A program made the translations under genes and the position numbers. A stretch of 64,000 nucleotides of DNA from CAMDKS01 sp964402975 (GTDB lineage: Bacteria; Bdellovibrionota_B; Oligoflexia; Oligoflexales; RGVZ01), in assembly GCA_964402975.1 (NCBI GenBank), contig CAYOEM010000004.1:138714-202713 (forward strand). Reading direction: 5' to 3'. The notes under the pieces are model-generated. The model worked only from the letters and a program-made list of their open reading frames with translations. It was not told the DNA's origin and searched no databases. Positions 8,433-15,831 of this stretch are shown piece by piece (the first letter of the stretch is position 1; each line of letters starts with the position of its first letter).

Positions 8433-9773
8433 TTACTGAAGTGTCTTCATTAGCCAGGCTTCAAACGACCGCCAAGCCCTTGCAACCTTTTCCGCTTGCC
8501 GATCTTTTTTACCATGGCCCCGAACTTTTGGAATTGCTGGTAGTAGTCCGAAGTTAGCATTCATGGGCGCATAATCACCGAGTGGTCCTACCGTAATGTA
8601 ATTGACTAGGGCTCCGATCATGGAGTCAGACGGCGGATTTGAGCGTTTTTTGTTCCGTAATTTATTTGCCGCGTGACGCCCAGCAATGAGTCCGATAGCC
8701 GCGGACTCCGTGTAGCCTTCCACGCCTGTGATCTGACCTGCAAGGAATACGCGAGGGTTTGACTTAAAAGACAAATCGTCACTCAAGGCATCTGGACTTT
8801 TAATATAGGTGTTTCGATGTACTGATCCAAAACGCAAAAACTCCGCGCTCTCAAGTCCTGGGATGAGTCCAAAGACACGCCGCTGCTCAGGCCATTTCAT
8901 TTTTGTTTGAAATCCAACAAGAGAGAACATGGTCGCATCAACATTCTCTTTACGAAGTTGTAAGTTGGCAAATGGCCAACGTCCAGTTCTCGGATCAGTT
9001 AGACCGACCGGTTTCATGGGTCCGAATCTTAGAGTGTCTCTGCCGCGCTCGACCATGACCTCAATCGGCAAACAACTTTCAAAATATTTTACGTCCTCAA
9101 AATCATGGAGGGGCATTTTTTCAGCCGCTGCGACGGCGTCTATAAACCGCTTATACTCTTCTTCATTTAGGGGAAGGTTTAAGTAATCACCGCCATCGTC
9201 CCCTTTTTGCCAGCGGTCCGCAAAAAAGGCGGAATCCATATTGATCGACTCAGCATCAATCACTGGCGCGATGGCATCATAAAAATGAAGTCGCTCAGCT
9301 CCACCTGCCAGGGCTTTTACTTTGGAAGCCAAAGCGTCTGACGTTAGAGGTCCCGTTGCTATGATCCAGACCTCATCTCGTAATTCAAGCTCATCGAGTG
9401 TAGGGATGTCGCACACTTCTCCGTGCAGGCGTTCGACGCGATTTGTTTCCAGAAGTGCCTGACTGATGGCCTGGGAAAAACGTTCTCGGTCCACGGCCAG
9501 TGCTTGGCCTGCTGGAACCCGGGCTTCGTGACCTGAGCGAATGATTAAACTATCCAGGGCCAACATCTCACGCTTTAGTTGGCCTGGAGCTGAGTCATGA
9601 GCCAAAGACTTCATGCTGTTACTACAAACTAATTCAGCTAGGTTACCGGTCTGGTGTGCTGGGGTCATCTTGATGGGGCGCATCTCGTGAAGGCATACAG
9701 GTATGCCGCGCTTGGCAAGCTGCCATGCAGCTTCGCAGCCTGCCAAACCTCCACCAATAACATGGGCCTTCAT
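8433..9773 (-). CDS. trmFO: Folate/FAD-dependent tRNA (uracil-54-C5)-methyltransferase
   Basis: Makes ribothymidine at position 54 of tRNAs using methylenetetrahydrofolate and FADH2. The FAD-binding N-terminus is MKAHVIGGGLAGCEAAWQLA, and LHEMRP follows. The two family cysteines appear in VCSNSMKSL and YFESCLPIEVM. The C-terminal GQITGVEGYTESAAIGLIAG is diagnostic. Start 9773 is chosen because GAGGAG lies just upstream and the FAD motif should be near the N-terminus; the longer reading to 9824 adds an unrelated leader. About 446 aa, normal length. It converges with the PilZ-like gene. Confidence 0.95.
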   Translation of the reverse strand: MKAHVIGGGLAGCEAAWQLAKRGIPVCLHEMRPIKMTPAHQTGNLAELVCSNSMKSLAHDSAPGQLKREMLALDSLIIRSGHEARVPAGQALAVDRERFSQAISQALLETNRVERLHGEVCDIPTLDELELRDEVWIIATGPLTSDALASKVKALAGGAERLHFYDAIAPVIDAESINMDSAFFADRWQKGDDGGDYLNLPLNEEEYKRFIDAVAAAEKMPLHDFEDVKYFESCLPIEVMVERGRDTLRFGPMKPVGLTDPRTGRWPFANLQLRKENVDATMFSLVGFQTKMKWPEQRRVFGLIPGLESAEFLRFGSVHRNTYIKSPDALSDDLSFKSNPRVFLAGQITGVEGYTESAAIGLIAGRHAANKLRNKKRSNPPSDSMIGALVNYITVGPLGDYAPMNANFGLLPAIPKVRGHGKKDRQAEKVARAWRSFEAWLMKTLQ

Positions 9774-9874
9774 AAGGGGTTGACTCCTCAACAAGTTGCG
9801 CACGTGGGGGGAGGGAAGTACCACACAAAAAATCTCCTTTCAAAACAATCCTTGCGTTGCTAGGCTTGCCAGCA

Positions 9875-10387
9875 ATGAATATCGAATCTGAAATCGTCAG
9901 TGGTTTAGGTAGCTTTCGCTCCCGAAGGGCTTTAGACCTCATTGAAGAAGGGCTTCAGGCAGCCAGCCAGGGCCTCTTTGATCAGGCCACAAAACGATTT
10001 AAAGATAGTCTCAAATTAAACCGCTCTGCGGATGCGTTGACTTATTGGGCCTGGGTGGAATCGTCGAAGGGGCAATTGCAGGTAGCGGCACATCTTTGCA
10101 GGGAGGCTTTATCCATTGACCCAGATTTTGGTAATGCTGCCAACGACTTGGGCTCATATCTCGCGGCCCTTGGTGAGACAGACCAAGCGATTAGTTTTTT
10201 TGAAAAAGCAAAAAAATGCGACCGTTACAGCTCGCGACATTTCCCCTTCATGAATCTGGGGCGCATTTACTGGGACCAGGGTGACTACTGGAGGGCCTTC
10301 AAGGAATACCGCCAGGCCCAAAAAATTTGCCCCGATGACGAGAGCATCGGGGCAGCATTATCGAAGCTTGGACAACTTATTCTTTAG
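9875..10387 (+). CDS. TPR-repeat protein
   Basis: A 170-aa protein with at least three tetratricopeptide repeats, for example ALTYWAWVESSKGQLQVAAH, NAANDLGSYLAALGETDQAI and MNLGRIYWDQGDYWRAFKEY. Such repeats mediate protein-protein contacts; no catalytic domain or signal peptide is seen. ATG 9875 is preferred over the TTG at 9857, which has no clear ribosome-binding site. It is divergent from trmFO across about 100 bp. Its last codons contain the terminator hairpin of the convergent small gene. Confidence 0.75.
   Translation: MNIESEIVSGLGSFRSRRALDLIEEGLQAASQGLFDQATKRFKDSLKLNRSADALTYWAWVESSKGQLQVAAHLCREALSIDPDFGNAANDLGSYLAALGETDQAISFFEKAKKCDRYSSRHFPFMNLGRIYWDQGDYWRAFKEYRQAQKICPDDESIGAALSKLGQLIL
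10320..10354 (-). terminator. Intrinsic terminator embedded in the 3' end of the TPR gene
   Basis: TGCCCCGATG (10328-10337) and CATCGGGGCA (10345-10354) form a perfect 10-bp stem with a 7-nt loop. Read on the minus strand the stem is followed by AAATTTTTT, a classic Rho-independent signal. It would end transcription of the small gene at 10416-10625 about 60 nt after its stop codon, while lying within the coding end of the plus-strand TPR gene. Confidence 0.75.
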
Positions 10388-10415
10388 ATCAATGAAAAAT
10401 GTTGAGTGCTCAGTT

Positions 10416-10625
10416 TTATTGACCTGAGCGGCTCGCGCCGTCTCGGATCTGATCCGTGACTAAGCCAAGAAGTTGACTGGAAACAGAAATGATATCCCTA
10501 GCCTCACATCCCTCATCTCGAAGATGCTTGAAAATAGCATCCGCAAGATTGCGAACGGCCTTATCATTAAGGCTGGCGGTTGCTGCGGACTTTACTTGAG
10601 CCTGAGTCACTTGTGATTTTGGCAT
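10416..10625 (-). CDS. Small hypothetical protein, 69 aa
   Basis: Not recognised as a known family. The strongest evidence that it is real is a near-perfect ribosome-binding site (AGGAGGAG) 6 nt before the ATG and a strong terminator downstream. The protein is hydrophilic with no membrane segment. It starts MPKSQVTQAQVKSAATAS, has a likely helical middle (VRNLADAIFKHLRDEG) and one Cys, and ends in a Ser/Gly/Gln tail. The strong signals suggest a well-expressed small protein. Function unknown. Confidence 0.7.
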   Translation of the reverse strand: MPKSQVTQAQVKSAATASLNDKAVRNLADAIFKHLRDEGCEARDIISVSSQLLGLVTDQIRDGASRSGQ

Positions 10626-10674
10626 GGTTTACTCCTCCTACCATCAAAGAGCTGTTTAGCTCCATGACCTGAAA

Positions 10675-10693
10675 TGGTACAAGGAACGTACCA
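10675..10693. repeat. Inverted repeat upstream of the 69-aa gene
   Basis: TGGTAC and GTACCA form a perfect 6-bp inverted repeat with a 7-nt spacer, about 50 bp upstream of the small minus-strand gene. The position fits an operator or leader hairpin. The rest of 10694-10887 (before psd) shows only a TTGACT without a convincing -10. Confidence 0.35.
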
Positions 10694-10887
10694 GATTTTG
10701 GCTCACTTGTTAAGTTTTTTAGCCCTTGACTGTTCTTTAAAAACATTATTAATTACAGTTGTTTACGAAGTTTATCGAGGCTTTAACACTTGGGCATGTG
10801 TCCATTTGTGCACAGTCTGGCTGATTCTTCTGTGTCGATGGGGGCACGATGGTCCTTTGATCACGCCCAGTTTTAGACCGCCCGACC

Positions 10888-11769
10888 ATGAACGAGGAGT
10901 TTTTGTTCAACACGATGTTTTTATTGTATTTAATCCCAAAGAATCTCGTGAGTTACCTGACCGGCTTTCTGGTTCGGCTTAAACTCCCAACGATTTTGCA
11001 GGGCTATCTGAATCAGGCTTTTGTTCAAGGCTTCTCTATTAATATGTCTGAGGCAGAAAAGCCGCTCGGGGCTTATGCGAGTCTCGAGGAGCTTTTCACA
11101 CGCGGCCTAAAGGATAAATCGCGTATTATTACAGGCAGTTATGTTTCAAGCGCGGATGGACGCTTAGTGGTATCTCGGGCCTTAGGCCTGGGCGAGGAGG
11201 CTGTCCAGGCTAAGGGATTAACCTATAAAATACAGGACCTTACCTACGGAAAAGGTCAACTGCCACCAGCTCCCATGAATCCCGCCTGGTATACGACCGT
11301 CTATCTGGCTCCCCACAACTATCACCGGGTCCATGCCCCATTCACCGGCACTCTCACGATGCTGCGTCATATTCCCGGTGAACTATGGCCGGTCAATCAA
11401 TCGGCCGTTGGGTTTATACCAAGGCTCTTTGTTCGTAATGAAAGGTTGGTATTTGACTTTGAACTAGTCGGCGGCGGCAGGGCCTGGGTTGTCATGGTCG
11501 GGGCTTTAAATGTCGGTCGCATGATGACCCGCTTTCGGCCTGATCTTGTGACCAATGGTCTTAGCCGACAGTTTTCTTGGTCGACGGCTTCCCATGAAGC
11601 CCCGCCAACTCTTGGGCCAACTGCGGTTAAGGCGGGTGATGAACTTGGGATTTTTATGCTAGGATCAACCACCGTCGTCATCTTGGATCAAAAGGCCGTA
11701 TCAGCTCTTAACCCGAAGGAATTTATGTCGGGGCAACCGATTCGTATGGGCGAGAGTTTGTCAGGCTAG
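10888..11769 (+). CDS. psd: Phosphatidylserine decarboxylase proenzyme
   Basis: Converts phosphatidylserine to phosphatidylethanolamine at the inner membrane. The pyruvoyl-forming self-cleavage site is seen as LGST in FMLGSTTVVIL, and YLAPHNYHRVHAP carries the catalytic His region. SLEELFTRGLK is the typical N-terminal landmark. About 293 aa, normal for the proteobacterial enzyme. The start is uncertain: ATG at 10888 lacks a clear ribosome-binding site, while GAGGAG at 10894-10899 is too close to TTG 10903 and too far from ATG 10915. No pssA is in the window. Confidence 0.92.
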   Translation: MNEEFLFNTMFLLYLIPKNLVSYLTGFLVRLKLPTILQGYLNQAFVQGFSINMSEAEKPLGAYASLEELFTRGLKDKSRIITGSYVSSADGRLVVSRALGLGEEAVQAKGLTYKIQDLTYGKGQLPPAPMNPAWYTTVYLAPHNYHRVHAPFTGTLTMLRHIPGELWPVNQSAVGFIPRLFVRNERLVFDFELVGGGRAWVVMVGALNVGRMMTRFRPDLVTNGLSRQFSWSTASHEAPPTLGPTAVKAGDELGIFMLGSTTVVILDQKAVSALNPKEFMSGQPIRMGESLSG

Positions 11770-11849
11770 TCCTGGTCTGAGATAATCTAAATGGCTGGCT
11801 TTATCATAAACCTGCAGAGTGCTCGCCAGCGGAGGCGTAAAAAAATCCA

Positions 11850-13280
11850 ATGATTCATGAAAACTCCCCCCACACCAAGGTTGTTTGGTCATTTTCCAGT
11901 CGGGTTCTTGATGAGGCCTTGGCTAAGCGGATTGCCAATCAAAAAGTGACGGCCTTGAGGCTTGCATTTCATGGCGACAGCGACGAGAAGATTCCTAAAT
12001 TTATCCAGCAGTTCAAGAACGCTCATGATCCTAAATTGGGTGAGCAGGCCTCCGTCATGGTGGATCTTTCAGAGGGCGCCCGTGTCCAGCTTGTTGATCT
12101 GAATGAGCCAACTGAAATTCAATTTGGTGAGCTCATTACCATGTCGCCAACTGGTGCCGGGACGCCGGCTCGATTTTCCGTCCAGGTTAAATATTGGGAT
12201 GGATTATTTCGAGATGGTGCCATGGTCTACATGGGTTACGGCCAAGTTGTGATGAAGGTTAAAAAACTTGCCAAGGATCAAGTGACCCTAGAAGTGCTTC
12301 AAGGTGGTACGGTTTTCCCGAACATGGAAGTTCACATCCCTGAGACTCGCGTAAGACGCAGTCTTGACAGTATAGACGACAAGTTCCTTCAGAAAGTTTG
12401 TGACCTAAAAGTAGAGTACCTCGTTCTACCCGGGATCACGGAGTCTGAGGATATCGCCAAGTTTTCAGAGCGCATCACAAAGATGACCGAAGATGCGCCG
12501 TGGCTTATTTTGCGCGTTGACTCATTAGACGTATATCAACGACTAGATAATCTTCTGCCTCTGGTGGACGGAATTCTCATAAGCCGGCGGGAAATGGCGT
12601 TGACGACAAATCCTGCCACAATTCCTATGATCACTAAAGAAATCAATCAAAGGGCTGATGAACATGCCAAGATCGTACTGACGGCTAGTGAGATGCTTGG
12701 CTCTATGCGCCGTGGGCCCACACCGACACGTGCGGAAGTCAGTGACATCGCTAACGCTATCAATGATGGTAGTGATGCACTCGTCTTGTCAGAGGAAGTT
12801 GCGCACGGACCTTACGGACTGCAAGCCCTTGCCGTTATGAACCGGATTATTGAAGACACAGAGAGGCAAGGCGCAGAGGCGCATAACTGGATTAAATTAG
12901 AGCCTTCCATTAATAATGAAATGGATGCCATCTCATATAATGCATACCTAACGGCTGAACGGGTTCACGCAAAAGCGATTGTTTGTATTACCAAAGCAGG
13001 CAACACCGCCCTTAGACTAGCAAGTTACCGAGCCCCGGTTCCAATCGTGGCGGTGACATTTGATGAGCGTGTCGCGCGGAAGCTGTCGTTGACGCGGGGC
13101 GTTCGGCCGCTCGTTTTAAAAACGGACCCAAAAATTGATCAAGTTCTCCCGCTCGTGAATAAACATCTAGTTCAAGAGAGTTGGTTAAAGCCTGGCGACA
13201 AGATTGTGTTTGTGTCGATCACGTTATCCTCGGTGAGTGCAAAAGGCAGTAATTTGTTCACGGTGCAGAGGTTAAAGTAG
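11850..13280 (+). CDS. Degenerate pyruvate kinase homologue
   Basis: A 476-aa protein with the full pyruvate-kinase layout: an A-domain barrel, a shortened B domain (about 85-165) and a C-terminal domain. GPTPTRAEVSDIANAINDGSDA (split here at about 289-310) and EMLGSM are clear family landmarks. The active site is altered. The KIEN segment reads RVDS at 222-225, so the catalytic Lys and metal Glu are replaced. The ARGD segment reads SRRE at 245-248, DTKGPEIR reads DLSEGAR at 72-78, and RLNFSHG reads RLAFHGD. Activity as a pyruvate kinase is doubtful; a regulatory role is possible. It follows psd by about 80 bp. Confidence 0.8.
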   Translation: MIHENSPHTKVVWSFSSRVLDEALAKRIANQKVTALRLAFHGDSDEKIPKFIQQFKNAHDPKLGEQASVMVDLSEGARVQLVDLNEPTEIQFGELITMSPTGAGTPARFSVQVKYWDGLFRDGAMVYMGYGQVVMKVKKLAKDQVTLEVLQGGTVFPNMEVHIPETRVRRSLDSIDDKFLQKVCDLKVEYLVLPGITESEDIAKFSERITKMTEDAPWLILRVDSLDVYQRLDNLLPLVDGILISRREMALTTNPATIPMITKEINQRADEHAKIVLTASEMLGSMRRGPTPTRAEVSDIANAINDGSDALVLSEEVAHGPYGLQALAVMNRIIEDTERQGAEAHNWIKLEPSINNEMDAISYNAYLTAERVHAKAIVCITKAGNTALRLASYRAPVPIVAVTFDERVARKLSLTRGVRPLVLKTDPKIDQVLPLVNKHLVQESWLKPGDKIVFVSITLSSVSAKGSNLFTVQRLK

Positions 13281-13334
13281 TGCTCTAGTATCTTTGTGTT
13301 GTGACCGAATTTTTAATTCACGCAAAGAGGCCCT

Positions 13335-14396
13335 ATGATTCATGCTCTAAGATTGATTACCTTCATGCTTATTGCAGCTCAGCCAGCTTGGGCGCAGTTG
13401 TCTTCAGGAGCCTTTCGCGGCCCAAGTGCGGAGCTAGGGGACTCTTCAAAGCCGAGTCCCAGCAGTGGCGCGAGTTCGACGGGAGCTATGAAGCGCGTCA
13501 ATACTCCACTACAGCCCGCTGGATTTTATGGGATCCTTGATTTTCGCCATACGGCCAACGAATACTATGATGAAACGGGCGAGTTAATTCGTGTAGATCC
13601 CGCACTTCACGGCAAGCTTCGTATGGGCGGTAATTTTTACAATAGATTCCTGGATGTGAGCGTTGGTGTCGGAGCGGCAAAACTTCCTGCATCGCAACGT
13701 GTCTTTCAAAAGCGTCCCGATGTCACCGTAGACGCGTATCCTTACCGTAGCAATCTTTTCAATCTCATGGTGTATGCGAGTGCATTGTTTCCAGTGAGAG
13801 CAGAAGATCTCGATCCCACCGAGTTTGCTGACGGGGACCGATATGACCGAGACTACCGTAGAGCCATTGACGCCACGGTTATTTCAGTCGGTGTTGCGCC
13901 AAATATTAAGTTTGAAGGGAACTACGCGATGGGTAGGCCCTCTATTGTGGTTGGAGCTGATATTTGGACACGCATGTACTCAAAACCGGTTTATATCAGC
14001 GAGGCTGATGGAAGCCGTGAGCTGGGGCTATTGGCCATCGGATCGCCTGCCGTGGAAAAGCCGTTCGAAGACCGCGCCATGAGATATGTCCACCAAGAGA
14101 GCGCTGCCGTTGGCTTCTCGCCTGCGGTCTTGCCGAATCTGCGCGCGGAAGTCGCAGGTTACAGCGAATCTAGATATTTACCAGAGTACGTGTATGACAG
14201 CACCTCCAGTTCCTGGGGCTATTCATATGTACCTGAGCGGGTGTCGTTTACCCGGTTTAAGGTTGAATATGAACTGACGCAGTCGACAACCATTTCAAAT
14301 GAGTTGTATGTCTTCCGCAATGGATTTTTCCAGGAAGATCGCGTAAATGATCAAAGGCGATTTAGAAATATAGCCCGTTTGGCCGTCAAGCTTTGA
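13335..14396 (+). CDS. Secreted, probably outer-membrane protein of unknown function
   Basis: Not recognised. The 353-aa protein has a clear signal peptide (MIHALRLITFMLIAAQPAWA, then QLSSG), a Ser/Pro-rich linker at about 30-60, and then alternating amphipathic strands rich in Tyr, Arg and Phe such as FYGILDFRHTANEYYDETGE and RFKVEYELTQSTTISNELYV, consistent with a beta-barrel. It ends in FRNIARLAVKL; the terminal Leu with alternating hydrophobics is compatible with BAM insertion. The start follows GAGG closely. The CYTH gene is 27 bp downstream. Confidence 0.6.
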   Translation: MIHALRLITFMLIAAQPAWAQLSSGAFRGPSAELGDSSKPSPSSGASSTGAMKRVNTPLQPAGFYGILDFRHTANEYYDETGELIRVDPALHGKLRMGGNFYNRFLDVSVGVGAAKLPASQRVFQKRPDVTVDAYPYRSNLFNLMVYASALFPVRAEDLDPTEFADGDRYDRDYRRAIDATVISVGVAPNIKFEGNYAMGRPSIVVGADIWTRMYSKPVYISEADGSRELGLLAIGSPAVEKPFEDRAMRYVHQESAAVGFSPAVLPNLRAEVAGYSESRYLPEYVYDSTSSSWGYSYVPERVSFTRFKVEYELTQSTTISNELYVFRNGFFQEDRVNDQRRFRNIARLAVKL

Positions 14397-14423
14397 TGCT
14401 CGCCGGTTCAGCAAGGAAAGTGT

Positions 14424-15011
14424 GTGAGTTCCACAGCATTCAAAGAAATTGAGCACAAGTTTGTCGTTGATTCGACCTTTGATCGAGAAAAATTTCTTAG
14501 TCATCTCAGGGCCATGTCTCCCTCGAAGATGTCAAACATCAACGTGCGAGACACTTACTACGTCCTGGCTGCCGACCGAAAACATGTGTTTCGCCACCGG
14601 TTTGATGATGAGATTCAGCAACTCACTGTGAAATCCGTTGAGAGTGACACTGCCGTCCGGACGGAAATCAATCTACCTATCGACCAGTCGAAAGGTGATC
14701 AGGGGCCGGGTGTTTTGGCCTTCATGAAAACTCTTGGTTGTACTTGGCACGGCGAAATCCGCAAGGAGATCAGTGTCGCCTATTTTCCGGACTGCGAAGT
14801 GGTATTCTACCGAGCGGTAGGTAGTGGAAAAACCGTCCACTGCGTCGAATTTGAGGCGGTAACCCCCTCCTCGGTGCAGGAGGGTTTAGCGACATTATCG
14901 AAATACGAGGCCGCTTTAGGCTTTGCAGGTAGACAAAGAGAGTCCAAGAGTCTATTTGAGTTAGTGCTACTTGACGGCGCTCCCAGTGACGTGCGCCAGG
15001 TTTTTCAGTAG
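14424..15011 (+). CDS. CYTH-domain protein (triphosphate tunnel family)
   Basis: A 195-aa CYTH-superfamily protein, a fold that binds triphosphates and metal in a beta tunnel; members are adenylate cyclases, thiamine triphosphatases or polyphosphatases. The signature is EIEHKFVV near the N-terminus (ExExK), followed by RDTYYV, HVFRHRF and QLTVKS, and the late HCVEFEAV. The start is GTG with AAGGAAAG upstream. It follows the putative outer-membrane gene by 27 bp. The exact substrate cannot be inferred. Confidence 0.75.
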   Translation: MSSTAFKEIEHKFVVDSTFDREKFLSHLRAMSPSKMSNINVRDTYYVLAADRKHVFRHRFDDEIQQLTVKSVESDTAVRTEINLPIDQSKGDQGPGVLAFMKTLGCTWHGEIRKEISVAYFPDCEVVFYRAVGSGKTVHCVEFEAVTPSSVQEGLATLSKYEAALGFAGRQRESKSLFELVLLDGAPSDVRQVFQ

Positions 15012-15084
15012 CAGGAGATAAAGATAATTAGATTAAAAGCAATAATTTATGGATATGTGAAACGTGTCTGAAGGGGGGATAGTC

Positions 15085-15516
15085 GTGGGTTTGAAAGATA
15101 AGATTCAAGAAGATATCAAGACAGCCATGAAGGCCAAAGATGCAGCAAGACTAAGCGTCTTGAGAATGGTCATGGCAGAAATCAAAAATCAGCAGGCTCA
15201 GGTCAATCTTCGCGAGGAGCTACCCGAAGCTGACGTCTTAAAGGTTGTTGGCGCATACCAAAAAAAGCTCTCAAAAAGTCTAGATGATTACCCATCTGGG
15301 GACGCTCGAAATGCCTTGCTGGCAGAGATCAAGATTGTTGAAGAATATCTTCCTCAAAAAGCCTCTGAAGGTGAAACCAAAGCCGCGATTGAAAAAGTTC
15401 TCGCCGCCACAGCGGATCGAAATTTTGGCGCACTCATGAAGCTGGTTATGTCAGAGCTGAAAGATCAGGGAGATGGTAAATTGGTAAGCTCCCTATTGAA
15501 AGCAAAACTATCCTAA
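15085..15516 (+). CDS. yqeY: GatB/YqeY-domain protein
   Basis: A small (143-aa) all-helical protein of the YqeY family, related to the tRNA-binding tail of GatB and thought to act in tRNA-dependent amidation or quality control. It begins GLKDKIQEDIKTAMKAKD, typical of the family, and contains LSVLRMVMAEIKN and IVEEYLPQ. GTG 15085 is chosen because GGGGGG at 15073-15078 lies at proper spacing and the family N-terminus starts here; the longer GTG 15064 start is unlikely. It is followed by a strong terminator. Confidence 0.88.
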   Translation: MGLKDKIQEDIKTAMKAKDAARLSVLRMVMAEIKNQQAQVNLREELPEADVLKVVGAYQKKLSKSLDDYPSGDARNALLAEIKIVEEYLPQKASEGETKAAIEKVLAATADRNFGALMKLVMSELKDQGDGKLVSSLLKAKLS

Positions 15517-15618
15517 AATTCGGCCAGTTAGGATTTCGAATTCATAAAAATAGCTAGCGAGAATTTAGTTCAAAGGTTTTACAAAAAATAAAAAAACGTG
15601 TTTTTTTACAAACTATTC

Positions 15619-15655
15619 AGGGCGAACACTGCGCGTGTTCGCCCTTGATTTTTTG
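15619..15655 (+). terminator. Rho-independent terminator after yqeY
   Basis: GGGCGAACAC (15620-15629) and GTGTTCGCCC (15635-15644) make a perfect 10-bp stem with loop TGCGC, extended by one A-T pair and followed by TTGATTTTTT. Upstream, an A-run/T-run element around AAAACGTGTTTT near 15590-15607 may add a second, weaker signal. The rest of the 15517-15831 gap is AT-rich and probably holds the promoter of the next gene; no other gene is seen. Confidence 0.85.
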
Positions 15656-15831
15656 AATGCTGCAGCCTAGTTCTGAAAACCCCGCAAAGCTAACGCCATC
15701 AGGGATTTCCGAGATATAATAAACATAGCGGAAATACAATTTTTTATCTGAAAGCACTTAAAGTTTTTCAAAAAGTTCCGACACCCAATGGTCAGATTTT
15801 TTGTGTAAAAACCTAGTATGGATTATCAGGG

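Noticed and set aside
10674..10982. 102-codon frame overlapping the psd start
   Set aside because: No start signal, overlaps a secure gene in another frame, and starts in a hairpin.
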